The notes below the pieces were generated by a model, which saw only the letters and a program-made list of their open reading frames with translations, was not told the DNA's origin and searched no databases. The position numbers and the translations under genes are program-made. DNA of 64,000 bases from Fusarium oxysporum f. sp. lycopersici 4287. Lineage: Eukaryota > Ascomycota > Sordariomycetes > Hypocreales > Nectriaceae. Every line of letters begins with the position of its first letter. The stretch's first letter is position 1. The stretch is taken from assembly GCF_000149955.1 (NCBI RefSeq), contig NC_030991.1, positions 3,071,537-3,135,536 of the forward strand, in the 5' to 3' direction. Below are positions 1-10,742 of this stretch, in pieces.

Positions 1-1436
1 CAAGGATTTCCTAGCGGACAACGACAACATCTGGAAGGCGGCTAAATATCCGAAGTCTAAAGATAAGAGAGCTTTTCGATGACTGCACAGGTCACGAGAG
101 AAGACGGAACGAAAACGACAGATCATCGGGAACAAGCCGAAGAACTTCTAGCCAGGTTCTTTCCGCCATTGCCAAACAATGTCGACGATGAAGGATCCAA
201 GCAACAGAGAGCTCCACTATTGATGCCTAAGTTGTCTGCAGAAGAAACAGAGCGTCGACTGCAAGTCGTGGCAGGCGCCAACAGAAGACAAACTACCAGC
301 GATCGTCTGGAAGCAGGACTGGCGGTTGGTGAAGCACGATATCCTTGACATCTTCCAAGCATCATTAGAGGGAGACATGATACTGAAACACTGGACGCAT
401 GCCCATATCATTTACCGCCCAAGAAGCTAGGTAAAGATGACCATACGATCGCGAAAACCTGCAGACCGATCTCGCTTCTAGCCACGTTGGACAAGGTGTT
501 GGAGTCCGTTATGGCTGAGAGAGTCCCCTACGCTGTAGAAGCTCACGGGCTCCTCCCGTCCGATCACATTGGCTCGCCCAAGCAGCGATCAGCAGAATAA
601 GCCCTCGTATTTCTACAAGGACACATCTTCTTAGAATGGTCATGTTGTGAGTCTTGTCAGTTTCGAAGTGAGCGGAGTATACAATGGCGTATTCAACTTG
701 AGACCATTGCAGCGTATGGAGACAAGAAGGATTCCAAAGGGCCTCCTGCGATGGGTTGATGCATTTTGCTCCGAGCGGACTGCAACCATTATGATCAATG
801 GTCAAAGTTCTGAGAGCAGACTGCTACCATAAGAAGGACTCCCGCAAGGATCTCTTTCGTCGCGATGCCGCCTCTGTTCTTCAATGCAGATCTGGTGCAA
901 ACCCAGATCGACCGGAATGGTGGAGCCATTGCGTTCGTGGACGCCTACACTGCTTGGATATGTGGACCAATGGCGAAAAGCAACCGGGGAGGGATACAAG
1001 CGATAATTGACAAAGCTCTCGACTGGGAGAGACGCAGCGGCGCAATAGTTGAAGCGGAGAAGATGACGATGATACATTTCACGCGATACACAGGCAGAAT
1101 AGACTCGGAATTCTTCACCATTAAGGGCAAGATGGTCGTTCCAAGGGATCAAATCAAGGTTCTTGGAGTCATTATGGACCTGCGCCTTTACTGAAAGCAG
1201 AACATCGCAAAAGGCGATAGAGTTGAAATGACTGACAGGGGTAGCTCCTTGTACAACCAGACAGCCTTTTACAGCCATCGTAGCTCCGGTTGTGGACTAC
1301 GCCGCCAATGTCTAGATGTATGGGTGTAATACGGTTCCGTCACATGCCATCCATTGGAGGCAAAGGGTAGGAGCGCAGACGATCATAGGAACATTCACAA
1401 GCATGGAGACATAGATGATACTGGTATCAATACTTC
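1..1436 (+). pseudogene. LINE (Tad1-like) reverse transcriptase relic
   Basis: Degenerate ORF2 of a non-LTR retrotransposon, entering from the left edge. In changing frames it keeps typical RT blocks: RPISLLATLDKVLE near 456-505, RWVDAFCSERTATIMING near 750-800, LPQGS near 840, and GGAIAFVDAYTAW near 920-955. The last block is the catalytic FxDD motif, with the second aspartate replaced by alanine. In-frame TAA stops at about 598 and 832 stand where relatives carry glutamine (CAA), which fits C-to-T change at CpA. Frameshifts separate the blocks. The similarity ends at about 1436 inside ORF2, before any RNase H or 3' tail. Family known: TPRT retroelement. Inference: dead copy damaged by repeat-induced point mutation. 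The Tad1-like assignment comes from motif memory. Confidence 0.85.
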
Positions 1437-4059
1437 TAATTCAGCATCGGTCAAGTACATGGATCTCATTGCCGTCGAACTTGCTCCAGGTCTTGCAACA
1501 GGTAACCTTTCAACCTGTTCAGTAATAGCGTTTGATAACACTTTAATACAGTCGGAACGGAGATCAAGCTCATTGGTAACGACAGCGGTGAAAGTGGGAG
1601 CATCTTGTCTGGCTATATCAGTCGTGTCGACCGAAATACTCCTATCTACTCACAATACACCGACTTTAACACATGCTACTACCAAGCAAACGCTTCTGCC
1701 TCGAGCGGAAGCTCTGGAAGTCCGGTTTTCAACGTCGACGGCCTTGCTATCGGCCTTCAAGCCGGTGGAATCTCCAATGCTTCAACTGACTACTTTCTCC
1801 CCCTGGACGCCCCACAGCGCGTACTGAAGCAGATCCAGAATGGCGGAGAGGTAAAGAGAGGCGACATTCAGACTGTCTTCAAGCGCAAGCCTTTCCTTGG
1901 CTGTCAGCACCTCCGACTTAGTGATAAATGGGAGAGTCTGTTTCGCAAAACTTTCCCTAACCTAAAGGGTCTCATTGTAGCTGAAAAGGTGCTGCCAGAA
2001 GGACCATCAGATGGCAAACTAGAAGCTGGAGATATTCTCATCAAGATTAATGGGAAGCTCGTCGATCAGTTCCTTTGCCTGAACACTGTCCTCGATGAGA
2101 ACGTCGGCCAGACAGTGAGTGTCCTTGTCGCGCGACATGGGTGTGATATTGAGCAGGACATCGCCGTCCAGAACCTCAACGAAATCACACCTAGTTGCTT
2201 CTTCAGTTTTGATCGCACTATCTTACACGATATCTCATATCAGGTCGCTCACAGATACGGCCTCGCTTGTAGCGGAGTGTTCGTGAGCGACCCTGGTTAT
2301 TTCCTCCACCCAATCCGGAGACTCGCGATCATTGATAGTGTCAACCACAATCGGACACCAAACCTAGTTGCTTTTGTACAAGTTATGAAAGAGATCCCAG
2401 TCGGAACTTCAGTCCCAATCAAATACTGGTACCCCGATAGCCGGTATAACCTGGAAACCGCTGTTGTGACTATCAATCGTGGTTGGTCCCAGAAGTTGAA
2501 AATGTTCAAGAGGAATGATACGACCGGCGATTGGGACGTTGAAGTCCATGCAAATACATCACCTTCAGTTCAGCAAGCGCGCCATCGCGTACCGCATAGG
2601 CCCTCTACCCGTATAATAGACCAAGTAGTTGCGAAAACTATCAGCAGCTTGGTTCGCGTCAAATGTTATACGCTACTTGCACTTGACGGGCTATCAGCGA
2701 ATGTGACATCAGGCTTAGGACTCGTCATCGACACTACAGGCGGCTACATCATCATATCCAGGACTGTAGTACCGAATACATTGTGTGACATTGAAGTCAC
2801 GATTGCCGACTCGTTTTCAGTCCCCGGAACTGTTAAGTTCCATCATCCATGGTACCACTACGCCATCATTCAATACGATACGAATCTCGTGCATCCCCCA
2901 GTCAAGAGCGCAAGATTGAGTAGAGAGGCTATCTCAGAAGGACAGAGAATCTTCTTTGTTGGATGTAACGGCAGTGATGAGATTGTACATGCTTCTACAT
3001 CAGTCACTAAAGTCATTCCATTTGACGCAAACCTCCGTACCCGCCCAGAGCTCGTCCTGTCAACATCGACAAGATTGGTGTGGACACGAGACTCGGTGCT
3101 GAGTGCGACACTGGTTTTCTTATCGCAGAGGATGGTTCTGTTCAAGGACTCTAGATCACTTATGGAATTGTGGACGATCGCGACCCAGACCCTATCAAGG
3201 AGTACCTTGGAATAAGCTCACATATTATCGCCCCGAATACAGAAAAGCTCGGTCAAGGAGTAAACTTAAGCCTCAGGAGACTTCCCGTCGAGCTTCAACC
3301 TGTCAAGATTATTGACGCTAGAGCCATAGGCGTTTCTGAAGAGTGGATCGAAAAGATCCAGAACGACCCTGCAGACGCTTACATGTTCAAGGTAGAACGG
3401 ACTTGGGGCCAGTTGCCTGATCAGTTTCAAAAAGAGGATGTCCTACTTAGTCTGGATGGCAATCTTGTCACTAAGCTCTCCGCCCTTGAAGCCACGGACG
3501 GGAAAGAATTTCTTAATGTGGTGATTTCACGCAAGGGTCAGCAAATCACTTTCAAGGCTCAGACCGTTCTTGAAGATGATTTCGAAACAACTGAGCTTGT
3601 AAGCTTTGACGGCTTGGTTGTTCAGAGGCCACACCGCACTGTTAGGCAGTCCATCGAGAAACTGCCCAGCGACGTTTACGTTACTTGCACATACCGCGGC
3701 TCGCCCGCACATGCATATCACGTAACTGCAATGGCTTTCATCACACATATCGATAACAAACCTGTAACTTCTCTACAGTCGTTGACAGCTATGCTTTCCA
3801 AGATTCCCCACAACACACGTAAGCTTTGTACCACCCCTTTATCTAAGATAATGACTTAATTGGTGTTTCTACAGACTTCAAGATGAACATGGTAGAGTAC
3901 TCGGGAAATCCCTCTTTCGTCACCTTGAAGAAGAACGAACGGTTTTTTCCACTCACAGTATGGTCTCGTGATCCATCGGAATCAAAAGGCTGGAAACGGA
4001 TCACATATGAGAATGGGATAGCTGCAGCAGGCGAGGGACATCACGGCCTCTCCATGTGA
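1437..4059 (+). pseudogene. NMA111-like HtrA serine protease, 5'-truncated
   Basis: C-terminal two thirds of an NMA111-type protein, a nuclear tandem HtrA/PDZ protease linked to apoptosis in yeast. The copy starts mid-protein at about VKYMDLIAVELAPG, so the catalytic His and Asp and the N-terminus are missing. The serine motif GSSGSPV is kept at about 1710-1735. Two introns still splice in frame: 1502-1551 (50 nt) and 3819-3874 (56 nt). PDZ regions follow, then the second, normally inactive HtrA unit. Two lesions are visible: a frameshift between about 3035 and 3056, and TAG at 3152-3154 where Trp is expected in the GL-W-ITYG context. Stop codon 4057-4059. No usable ATG precedes it because the 5' end is LINE sequence. 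Call: pseudogene, though most of the coding sequence is well preserved. Confidence 0.85.
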
Positions 4060-5300
4060 TTGTTTTCAGATACTCACAGCCTCCGGCTTGACGAATGAAG
4101 CGGCGGGCATGAGAGCAGCAACAGATGTGTTGGTCGATTGTTTTCTAGTTGTAGCTTGTGTACGGTATTCTCTGCAATAAAGTTACTTCAAGCCAGCTAG
4201 ATTCCTGAAATTATGATTTGAAGTATCCGAACAACCAATCCTATATCAAATCTTTCTACAGTCCCGTGCGTCATCGTACTCAATAAAATTTTAGTTTTCG
4301 CCAACTCAATTTTATTATTGGGCAACGATGTGAGTTGGTAAAATTTGATGCTAGAAATAGAAGTAGGTCCGGTGTTCGTGTTATCCGCACGCACGCCAGC
4401 GAGCAGAGACTGTTGATGATGAAGCCCACTAGCCTCCTTAACCGTAACACCTCGCCAACTGTCACAGAGGGCTTTCACTCCAGATATTAGACGTCAGCTG
4501 CGCCCACCTTAATCAGGGACTCTTCCATCTCCTTCCTTCCGCCGCCCAACTCCCGACGGTAGGTCAAGAGGCCTAATCGTTGGAAGTCAGGCCATGTTAG
4601 TGATGGCAAGTTCGTGTACTCGGGTGCTGTCGCATAGGTTGGCATCCAGAAATTCTTGGCTTCCTCGGTCGTCATCTCGATGGGTGAGCATGCATGCCTC
4701 ATCTGGTTAATTCGGGGAGCTTGGCTACGCCGTTATAGGCTCATGTGGCAGGCGTGCCGCGGATGGTAACTGCATTGGTCAATTGGCACCGAAGCACTAC
4801 CTGGACCAGGACGAACTCGACAACTTAGGTAGCTGCGCAGGGGATATGCACACCTGAAGGAAGCAGCCTGCTGGGTAGCGACGCTGAGCAGCCAGATCGA
4901 TGCCTGGACCAGCTGACCACGGTCGGCAAGATCGGTGTGGGCAGTCAGGTCAGTGATATCGTCAGCCATGAGATCGACACCATCCTGGTCATTGTCGCCT
5001 GGGGGGGGGGGGGGCGTAAATGTCTGAAATGCTCGGGAAGTGCAACAGATCTCTCTGTCAATAACATGACGTCGATTGGGATGGCGAACGGGGGTCGTGT
5101 TGAGCAGGAAAGTTGATGGTGTGTTGGGCTACTGAAGTCGGAGGGGCTTCAGGTGCATTGCGAGGGCGGGAGATGCGTCGTGAGTTTAGGCGCTTTGCGG
5201 GAAATTGCAATCATGTCACAAAGTTCGCTACCCAGTATGCGCAAACCTGAAGGAACCTCCATCTTAATGCCTAGCCACGATATTCCACTCCCCTAGTACA
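4060..5300. other. No recognisable gene
   Basis: Two short minus-strand frames, 4487-4702 and 4733-4969, have protein-like composition but match no family I know and lack a clear splice connection. A run of 14 G lies at 5001-5014. I see no transposon ends or RNA gene here. Confidence 0.4.
5001..5014. repeat. Homopolymer G14
   Basis: Fourteen consecutive G on the + strand. Such runs are length-unstable and prone to assembly or sequencing error, so the exact length is uncertain. Confidence 0.9.
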
Positions 5301-5309
5301 GCCCTGCTT

Positions 5310-5830
5310 CTTGTCGCTATTGTTTAGCGAATGTTTGGATCAAGAGCGGTCTTTGGATGCTTGTTGCGGCGCGAACGTTTGGTCGTGGGGAGGGTCTACC
5401 GGAGGATTGTTGTTGAGCAAAAGTCTTAATTGGGAGCGGTTCCTTGGGTGCTTGGTGTTGAGCGAAACAGGAGTCGTGTCTTGCATAACCGCATTAAGCG
5501 AAACGTTGGACCAAAAGCGGAAGCCGCGCTGCTGTCATTTGTAACTTCGTTCTCGTACAGTCTTTCTCCAAGTCTGATCGTCAATCGCAGGTTCGTCATC
5601 CGCAGAGGGTTTCTTGGGAGCGAAATCTCTCTCCGCGAGCAGTATCTTGGGGGCTCATCGTTGAGCGGAAGCTCGTCGCGGTCGGTCGCTTGGAAAATTG
5701 TCGTGGAGCGAGAGTTGATTCTCGCGGGCACATTCTTCGAAACTCATCGTGGAGAGCGCTAGTCCTTTACTAAGGGGAGCGTCTGTCGGAAGCTCAAAGC
5801 AGTGTTCGTCTTTGGGGGAGCGTCTGGAGC
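5310..5830. repeat. Imperfect GAGCG-word repetitive patch
   Basis: The words (G)AGCGAAA, GGAGCG and GAGCGG recur every 20-60 bases through this stretch, often beside TTGG or TTGTTGAGC, with no fixed period. It is not a clean tandem array. The overlapping frames 5426-5731 (-) and 5430-5762 (+) look like side effects of the repetition. Possibly a decayed minisatellite. Confidence 0.35.
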
Positions 5831-6400
5831 ACTAGAGGCCAGCTTGATCTGTCAGTGAACAATACAGCCTGCATCCAAAGTCCATAACATACCGGCATGC
5901 TTATTGATGGAAGCAAGATAGAGCAGAGTGGAAGAGAGTGCTAAAGTGGTGGGGTTTGGAAGCGTGGGTACGTGTCATGCGAGCCATGCGGGGTGTAGGA
6001 TGCAACCAACGACCTACCTACGCGTCAGCCCCGCGTTTCCGCTCAAACTCTAGATTTCGCTCCCCGACTCACGCAGCAAACGTGAATATGGCAATGCAGA
6101 TACCGACAACCGGAGAATAACGTCCAAAGCCGGAGCAAAGAGTAATACCATCAGGCCCGACAAACTCCCTCCTAGCGGCTCCCCAAACCGCACGTCGACC
6201 CAAGCATGACCCAAAGCCAAACTCTTGCGACTCCGAAATCTTCGTCGATGTCTTCCGCTCTTGACGGACCGAACCCCTATCAACCCCGCTCCTACCGCAT
6301 AATTCCCAGTTGGCACCGATTCAAAAGCCAGCGTGACCCATCTACAGATATGCCTCGTGGGGAACTCGCACATTGGAACCTGTCAGGTATCAAGATTCTA
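5831..6400. other. No recognisable gene
   Basis: Mixed-composition sequence between the repetitive patch and the duplicated fragment. Only short frames occur and none has a recognisable motif. Confidence 0.4.
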
Positions 6401-6409
6401 CAGTGTATA

Positions 6410-6935
6410 GATGCTCAAGAACACAGCGTTGATCAGAGACGCCAAGATGAAGGGGTCCAAGAACACGAGCAGATCGAAGAACGAGCAGAACTCGGACCTG
6501 GAGTCTTCAATAACGGCGGTGAAGAGCTCTTCCTCTATCATAGCGATCTCAGGGATCGGCTCATACTTGGAGTTAAAAAGATCTCCTCATCGACCAGGCC
6601 AGTAGGTAGACTCATAGTGAGCCGTTGCGGTTCCTCATGCCAACAGGCCAGTAGAGTTGCCTCTTCCCCAGCTCGCCCTTGGTCGTATATGTAATTGACC
6701 ATACGTAGACGAACGTGTTGACCGCGGAGTCGTCCTAGTTGGTCGTGTTGTGGTTGACATTGTACTCGTCCGCGATGAGGAACCAACCAAACAAGAGCGT
6801 CCTCTGCATGGAGGGTGGCTTGGGAAAATTCAACCAGGTCTTGCTTACCAAGTTGGAAATGATCTCATAGTTATTGACGATGTCAGACAGCTTGCAAGTT
6901 CTCACCACTCTCGTTTAGGTTCACTGCAATCAATT
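6410..6935 (-). pseudogene. Duplicated unknown coding fragment, copy A
   Basis: Read on the minus strand, this stretch and 30485-30990 encode recognisably the same peptide blocks: IVNNYEIISNL, NTFVYVWSIT, RQLYWPVGMR and SEFCSFFD. They share base-level similarity over roughly 450 bp. In this copy the series is interrupted by a stop after NHNTTN and another before VYLL, and further peptide (FLDPFILASLINAVFLSI, hydrophobic) continues to about 6410. I do not recognise the family. The hydrophobic, aromatic blocks would suit a membrane protein. Both copies are broken, so this is either an old segmental duplication or the coding part of an undescribed repeat. Confidence 0.55.
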
Positions 6936-8270
6936 GTTAGCATTACTCATTAAAACATATTGTAACTTACTTTCAAGCGTCTTCTCATGTTTGCGAATGC
7001 CCTTTATCATAAACCTTCTGTACCTTCCTGCTCTGGCTTTCTGCCGTCCCCCTGTTTCCAATAAGAACAGCGTAGGTAGGCTCCAGCGAATTTCTCTATC
7101 TCGGTATGTTAAAATGGCATTAGATAACCTATGTATTAGGTTTACTAATCCGCAGCTATTGCTAGTCATCGCTCATTTAAAATATTTCATCGACACTGCT
7201 TCCTGGTTATCTTGACTTCCCAAGACGTTCTGTTTGACTTTCTCTACCATTGACAGAGCATGCTTCGCAAGGAATCATGGAGAACCCGCGAGCCCTACTG
7301 ATTTCACCCCTTTCGGCATATGAACGCTCTTCATATGCCAAAACTATCCTGCTACATCGTCTACAATTATTTATGATCCTAATAAATACACTTCCATCGA
7401 CCATCCAAGTGACATTTCCCAACATATCCACGTAAGTATACTCACAACGGCATAATAATCATCTGTCTCACTGCTCCCCAAACACCCGAAATCATTAAAG
7501 AATCGTCTTCGTGGTACACGTCAACGAATTACAGGCGGTATCTTGCGAATGCGATCGATCTTTGTCGAAACCTTCTCCCGCAACGGGAAGGTGCCTAGTG
7601 TTGCCAGACATCATCAATCTTTGTCTCAACAACCTGTACTTACCCCCTTACGATGTGGTGTCGTCTGTAATCTCCTTTGTTTGACGCCAATTGCGCCTGC
7701 GCTTCCTCTCATGCCATCCAAAGGTTCTGTCTGGTATCATGGCCTCCGTCCTCCTGACCCTTACGCGGAATGCTCAGTATCATCTGTACGAGCATGGAGC
7801 CAGATTCATTGCCAGATAAAAGGGCTTCAAGTGTGATATTAGGAATACGTTTGCGCGAGACAGGCTGATGGGGATGTGGGAATGAATGGCGGATTTAATT
7901 GAAATGGTGGATATACTGGACCTTCATTTCTTGCGTCATGACGCGCCTTTCGCTTGATGATGTAGGCCATATGCGAGCAGCCCATTGATACTTGCTCTGC
8001 TATGACTCTTACATGACTTAATAATGAGTCATGAGTATCTCCGATTGGCCTGATGTTGGGCGTCTGCGTGGGTTTGTGTCGTTTCGGCCGTTGATAGCAC
8101 TTGCTCTACAGAGCACTCCAGACTGTCAATCCCTCATACTGCAGACCCTATGTGGACGGCTGCATACCTCAATGGCCAAAGAGCGAATACTGCACAGGGT
8201 GGAGACCCCACCTCTCACCGCCGTTCAGCGATTCCCTTTTTTTATTTTCCCTCTTTCTTCCTCTTCCTCA
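6936..8270. other. No recognisable gene
   Basis: Short frames only (for example 7543-7836 +), none with a domain I recognise. The 3' part up to about 8270 probably contains the 5' flank of the transporter gene that follows. Confidence 0.4.
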
Positions 8271-9582
8271 AACAGTCATGCCCTATCAGCCACTCCGCAG
8301 CATTGTTCTGGCTCGTCATTACAGATATGGATCGCTGGGATAGGACGCGGGCCTTGACGTCGTTGGTATGCCTCGGTCTGATGACCTTGGCCGATTGTGT
8401 GACCGATAGCCTGCTCCTGACTTTTGCCAGTGACTCTCAGATGCAGCCTGGTTCTTGGAACTTGAGAACATGCGCTATTGTTCTCGGAGGAGTGTCTGGT
8501 AATTCTTGACGCTCCATGCGCTATCACTCGCACTGCTAATTATAATTCAAGATGTGGTAGGACAGTCTGTCCTTGGCTACGTTCTCAGCACCAGATCGAA
8601 ATATTGCGCCATGATCATCAATACGACGAGCATTCTTGCTGCTGCTGTCGTCACGCTCTCGAGCGGTACGGGCCCCTTGAAAACGATCTTCATAAAATAA
8701 TGGAACCTAACAGTGGCAGTTCTCTTGGGTCACAACCGGTCTCTCATGGCTGCTACAGGAGGCCGTTTGATCAAGTGTGTCGGAGGAGGATGCCATGGAT
8801 CAGTATTTCTTATGCTCGCCATACTTCATAGCCAGAAACCTCAACATTAGTTTGTCCACTCCCCTTCTTGTCCCACAGCCATCCATATGACAATATTAAT
8901 GATCGATAGCTTTGCTTACCACTATATGACAGGGGCAATCGGAGTCCTGACCCAATCTCTCGGCTCCTTATCTGCCTCTCGCTTATCCAGGCATAGTCAC
9001 ATTCTGCCTGGTGTTTTTTCTGGACTTTGTTGTCTCATGGCGTATTCTGTCATTCTCTTCTTGAAGAAGATGGATGCCGATACGGAAGAACGGAGCCAAG
9101 ATGAGTCTCGTCCTTTGCTATCACACCAGCAGCAGATCTTGCGTGTCGATGACGCACCAGCTAGCCAGATGGCTGTGGCAGGATATATTTCCCGGCCCGG
9201 TGGTAGTGGCTCTCCCCTTAGAAGCCAAGACCTGAAGTTTCTCCCTATAGTCTTTGTCCTTATGGGTTTTTGCAAATCAACCCGTCCGCTCTTCACAACC
9301 TATATCCAGCACAGACATGGTGTCAGTCCTACAGAGGTACGAAACCGCCATTACCTTGCGGGTTGACAGCTGCTCACTTGAAGTTAACCGCTAGGCCGAG
9401 CATCTTTGGCTTCTTCGTACCGTTCTTAGCGTCGCGCTTTTCGTTTTTGCTGGGCTGTACACTGCGTACATCAAAGAACCCGACTGCTTCAACCATGTGC
9501 AGGCTAAAATAGCCATTCTATTCATTTCAGCTGGCGCATTAGCGATCGGCCTCCCTGGGTCATACAATACCATTACCATAGG

Positions 9583-10341
9583 CAGGGTTCAAATCCATAC
9601 CACGAAATCCACATATGGATCCATAATGTGGATCCATATCCATTCCATTCCATTCCACGTGGGCTTCAGCATTTCCATATCCACGCCACGAAGCCCCTTC
9701 CACATGTTCCACATGTGGAAATCGTGGAATATTTTAGGTGGGGTTCGAAAATACCTTGATTTCCTTGTGAAATCCCGCATATCCTAAGTACTTTCTATCA
9801 CCCACAACAACACAACATCGATTTGCCACCCCATTTTCCTCCGTACACAATGAGTCCATTCTGGGGGCTTCACTGTTACTCGCGTTACTACCCCAAATCG
9901 AAATGGCCACTCCCCATCCTACCAAGTCAACCACATCCGTTCCAGAACGAACAGAAGAGGACAATCAACGGCTCTTTCAGCTCTACAAAAGCTGGATCTT
10001 GACGGAGAGAGACGGCAAGGCGCGTCTATAGGTATATCGGTTCGGCTACGAATATCCAGCATAACAAGAAACAGGAACGTCGGTGGGTGTGTTGCCTTTG
10101 CGTCAAGCAACGGCGGATTTTAATGGACCAATGACAAAAACATTGACGTCACCGAGGGCGGGCGGGACCCATTAATTACCATTGTTGGACGAAGTAGGTT
10201 TCCATTCCACGAATTCCACAATATGGATCCATTTCCATAATGGATCCATTTCCACCCATTCCACATCGAAATTATTAGTCAGCATCCATATCCACGCCAT
10301 ATTCACAAATGTGTCGTGGAGTGTCGTGGATTTGAACCCTG
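9583..10341 (+). mobile_element. Non-autonomous hAT element, 759 bp
   Basis: Perfect 14-bp terminal inverted repeats CAGGGTTCAAATCC / GGATTTGAACCCTG, flanked by the 8-bp direct duplication ACCATAGG (9575-9582 and 10342-10349). An 8-bp duplication is the hallmark of hAT transposition. Subterminal parts are rich in short palindromic words such as CATATGGATCC, CCATTCC and CCACATGTGG. Most of the first 330 bp and the start of the transposase frame match the element at 61593, so this is an internal-deletion derivative of that family. It cannot encode transposase and would depend on a full-length relative. Confidence 0.93.
9902..10111 (+). pseudogene. Remnant of hAT transposase N-terminus
   Basis: Starts ATG GCC ACT and encodes MATPHPTKSTTSVPERTEED, nearly the same as the first residues of the transposase at 61935. 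It is closed by TAG at about 10028, where the intact copy has a Trp codon, and out of frame afterwards. The trace of the BED-finger cysteines (VCCLC) lies near 10090-10105. The reading frame then meets sequence from the right end of the element, showing the internal deletion. Confidence 0.85.
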
Positions 10342-10742
10342 ACCATAGGTGAGCCTGCAAGACTACAATATGTGGATATCGCTCTCTGACTGCGGAAGCC
10401 CTCATCATCAATACCATTGGCGTCGTAACAGACCTGAGCATACTTGCTTTTGCATCCATTCTGCTCGAAAGGCGCGATGCAGGATCTGTACTGATGCTCA
10501 TTGCATCAATTGAGAGCTTTGGAACATTGGCCGGGGTTGGAGCACTCTACCCACTCTATCAATTGAGTTTACGAGACAGCCTACCTTTTCTCGCCGGTGG
10601 TATACCCTACTACATTTGTGGGGTAAGTTATTCCGTTGTCTAAGCTGTCGTGATTATACCCGCTAAGCCCTAAACCCAGACGCTCTACGCCGTCGCTGCC
10701 GTTATTATCTGGTCAGTGGGGCCCAAGCCAGCAACAGAATGA

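Larger units (their letters stand above)
8327..10742 (+). pseudogene. MFS transporter gene disrupted by a hAT element
   Basis: Major facilitator superfamily membrane transporter, substrate unknown. It starts MDRWDRTRALTSLVCLG. Exons join in frame across introns 8499-8551, 9337-9394 and 10623-10679. Hydrophobic helices alternate with charged loops, for example LSVALFVFAGLYTAYIKEPD before the insertion and GVVTDLSILAFASILLERRD after it, ending IIWSVGPKPATE-stop at 10740-10742. A stop after GPLKTIFIK (about 8698) and the poorly defined stretch 8700-8930 suggest further decay or missed introns. The element 9583-10341 interrupts the gene at what looks like an exon/intron border. The downstream half remains open, so the insertion may be recent relative to the decay of other genes here. 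Confidence 0.65.

Noticed and set aside
9583..10341. A mimp-type (Tc1/mariner) miniature element
   Set aside because: The duplication is 8 bp rather than TA, and ends and internal sequence match the hAT at 61593. I also did not notice mimp terminal repeats elsewhere, though no search could be run.
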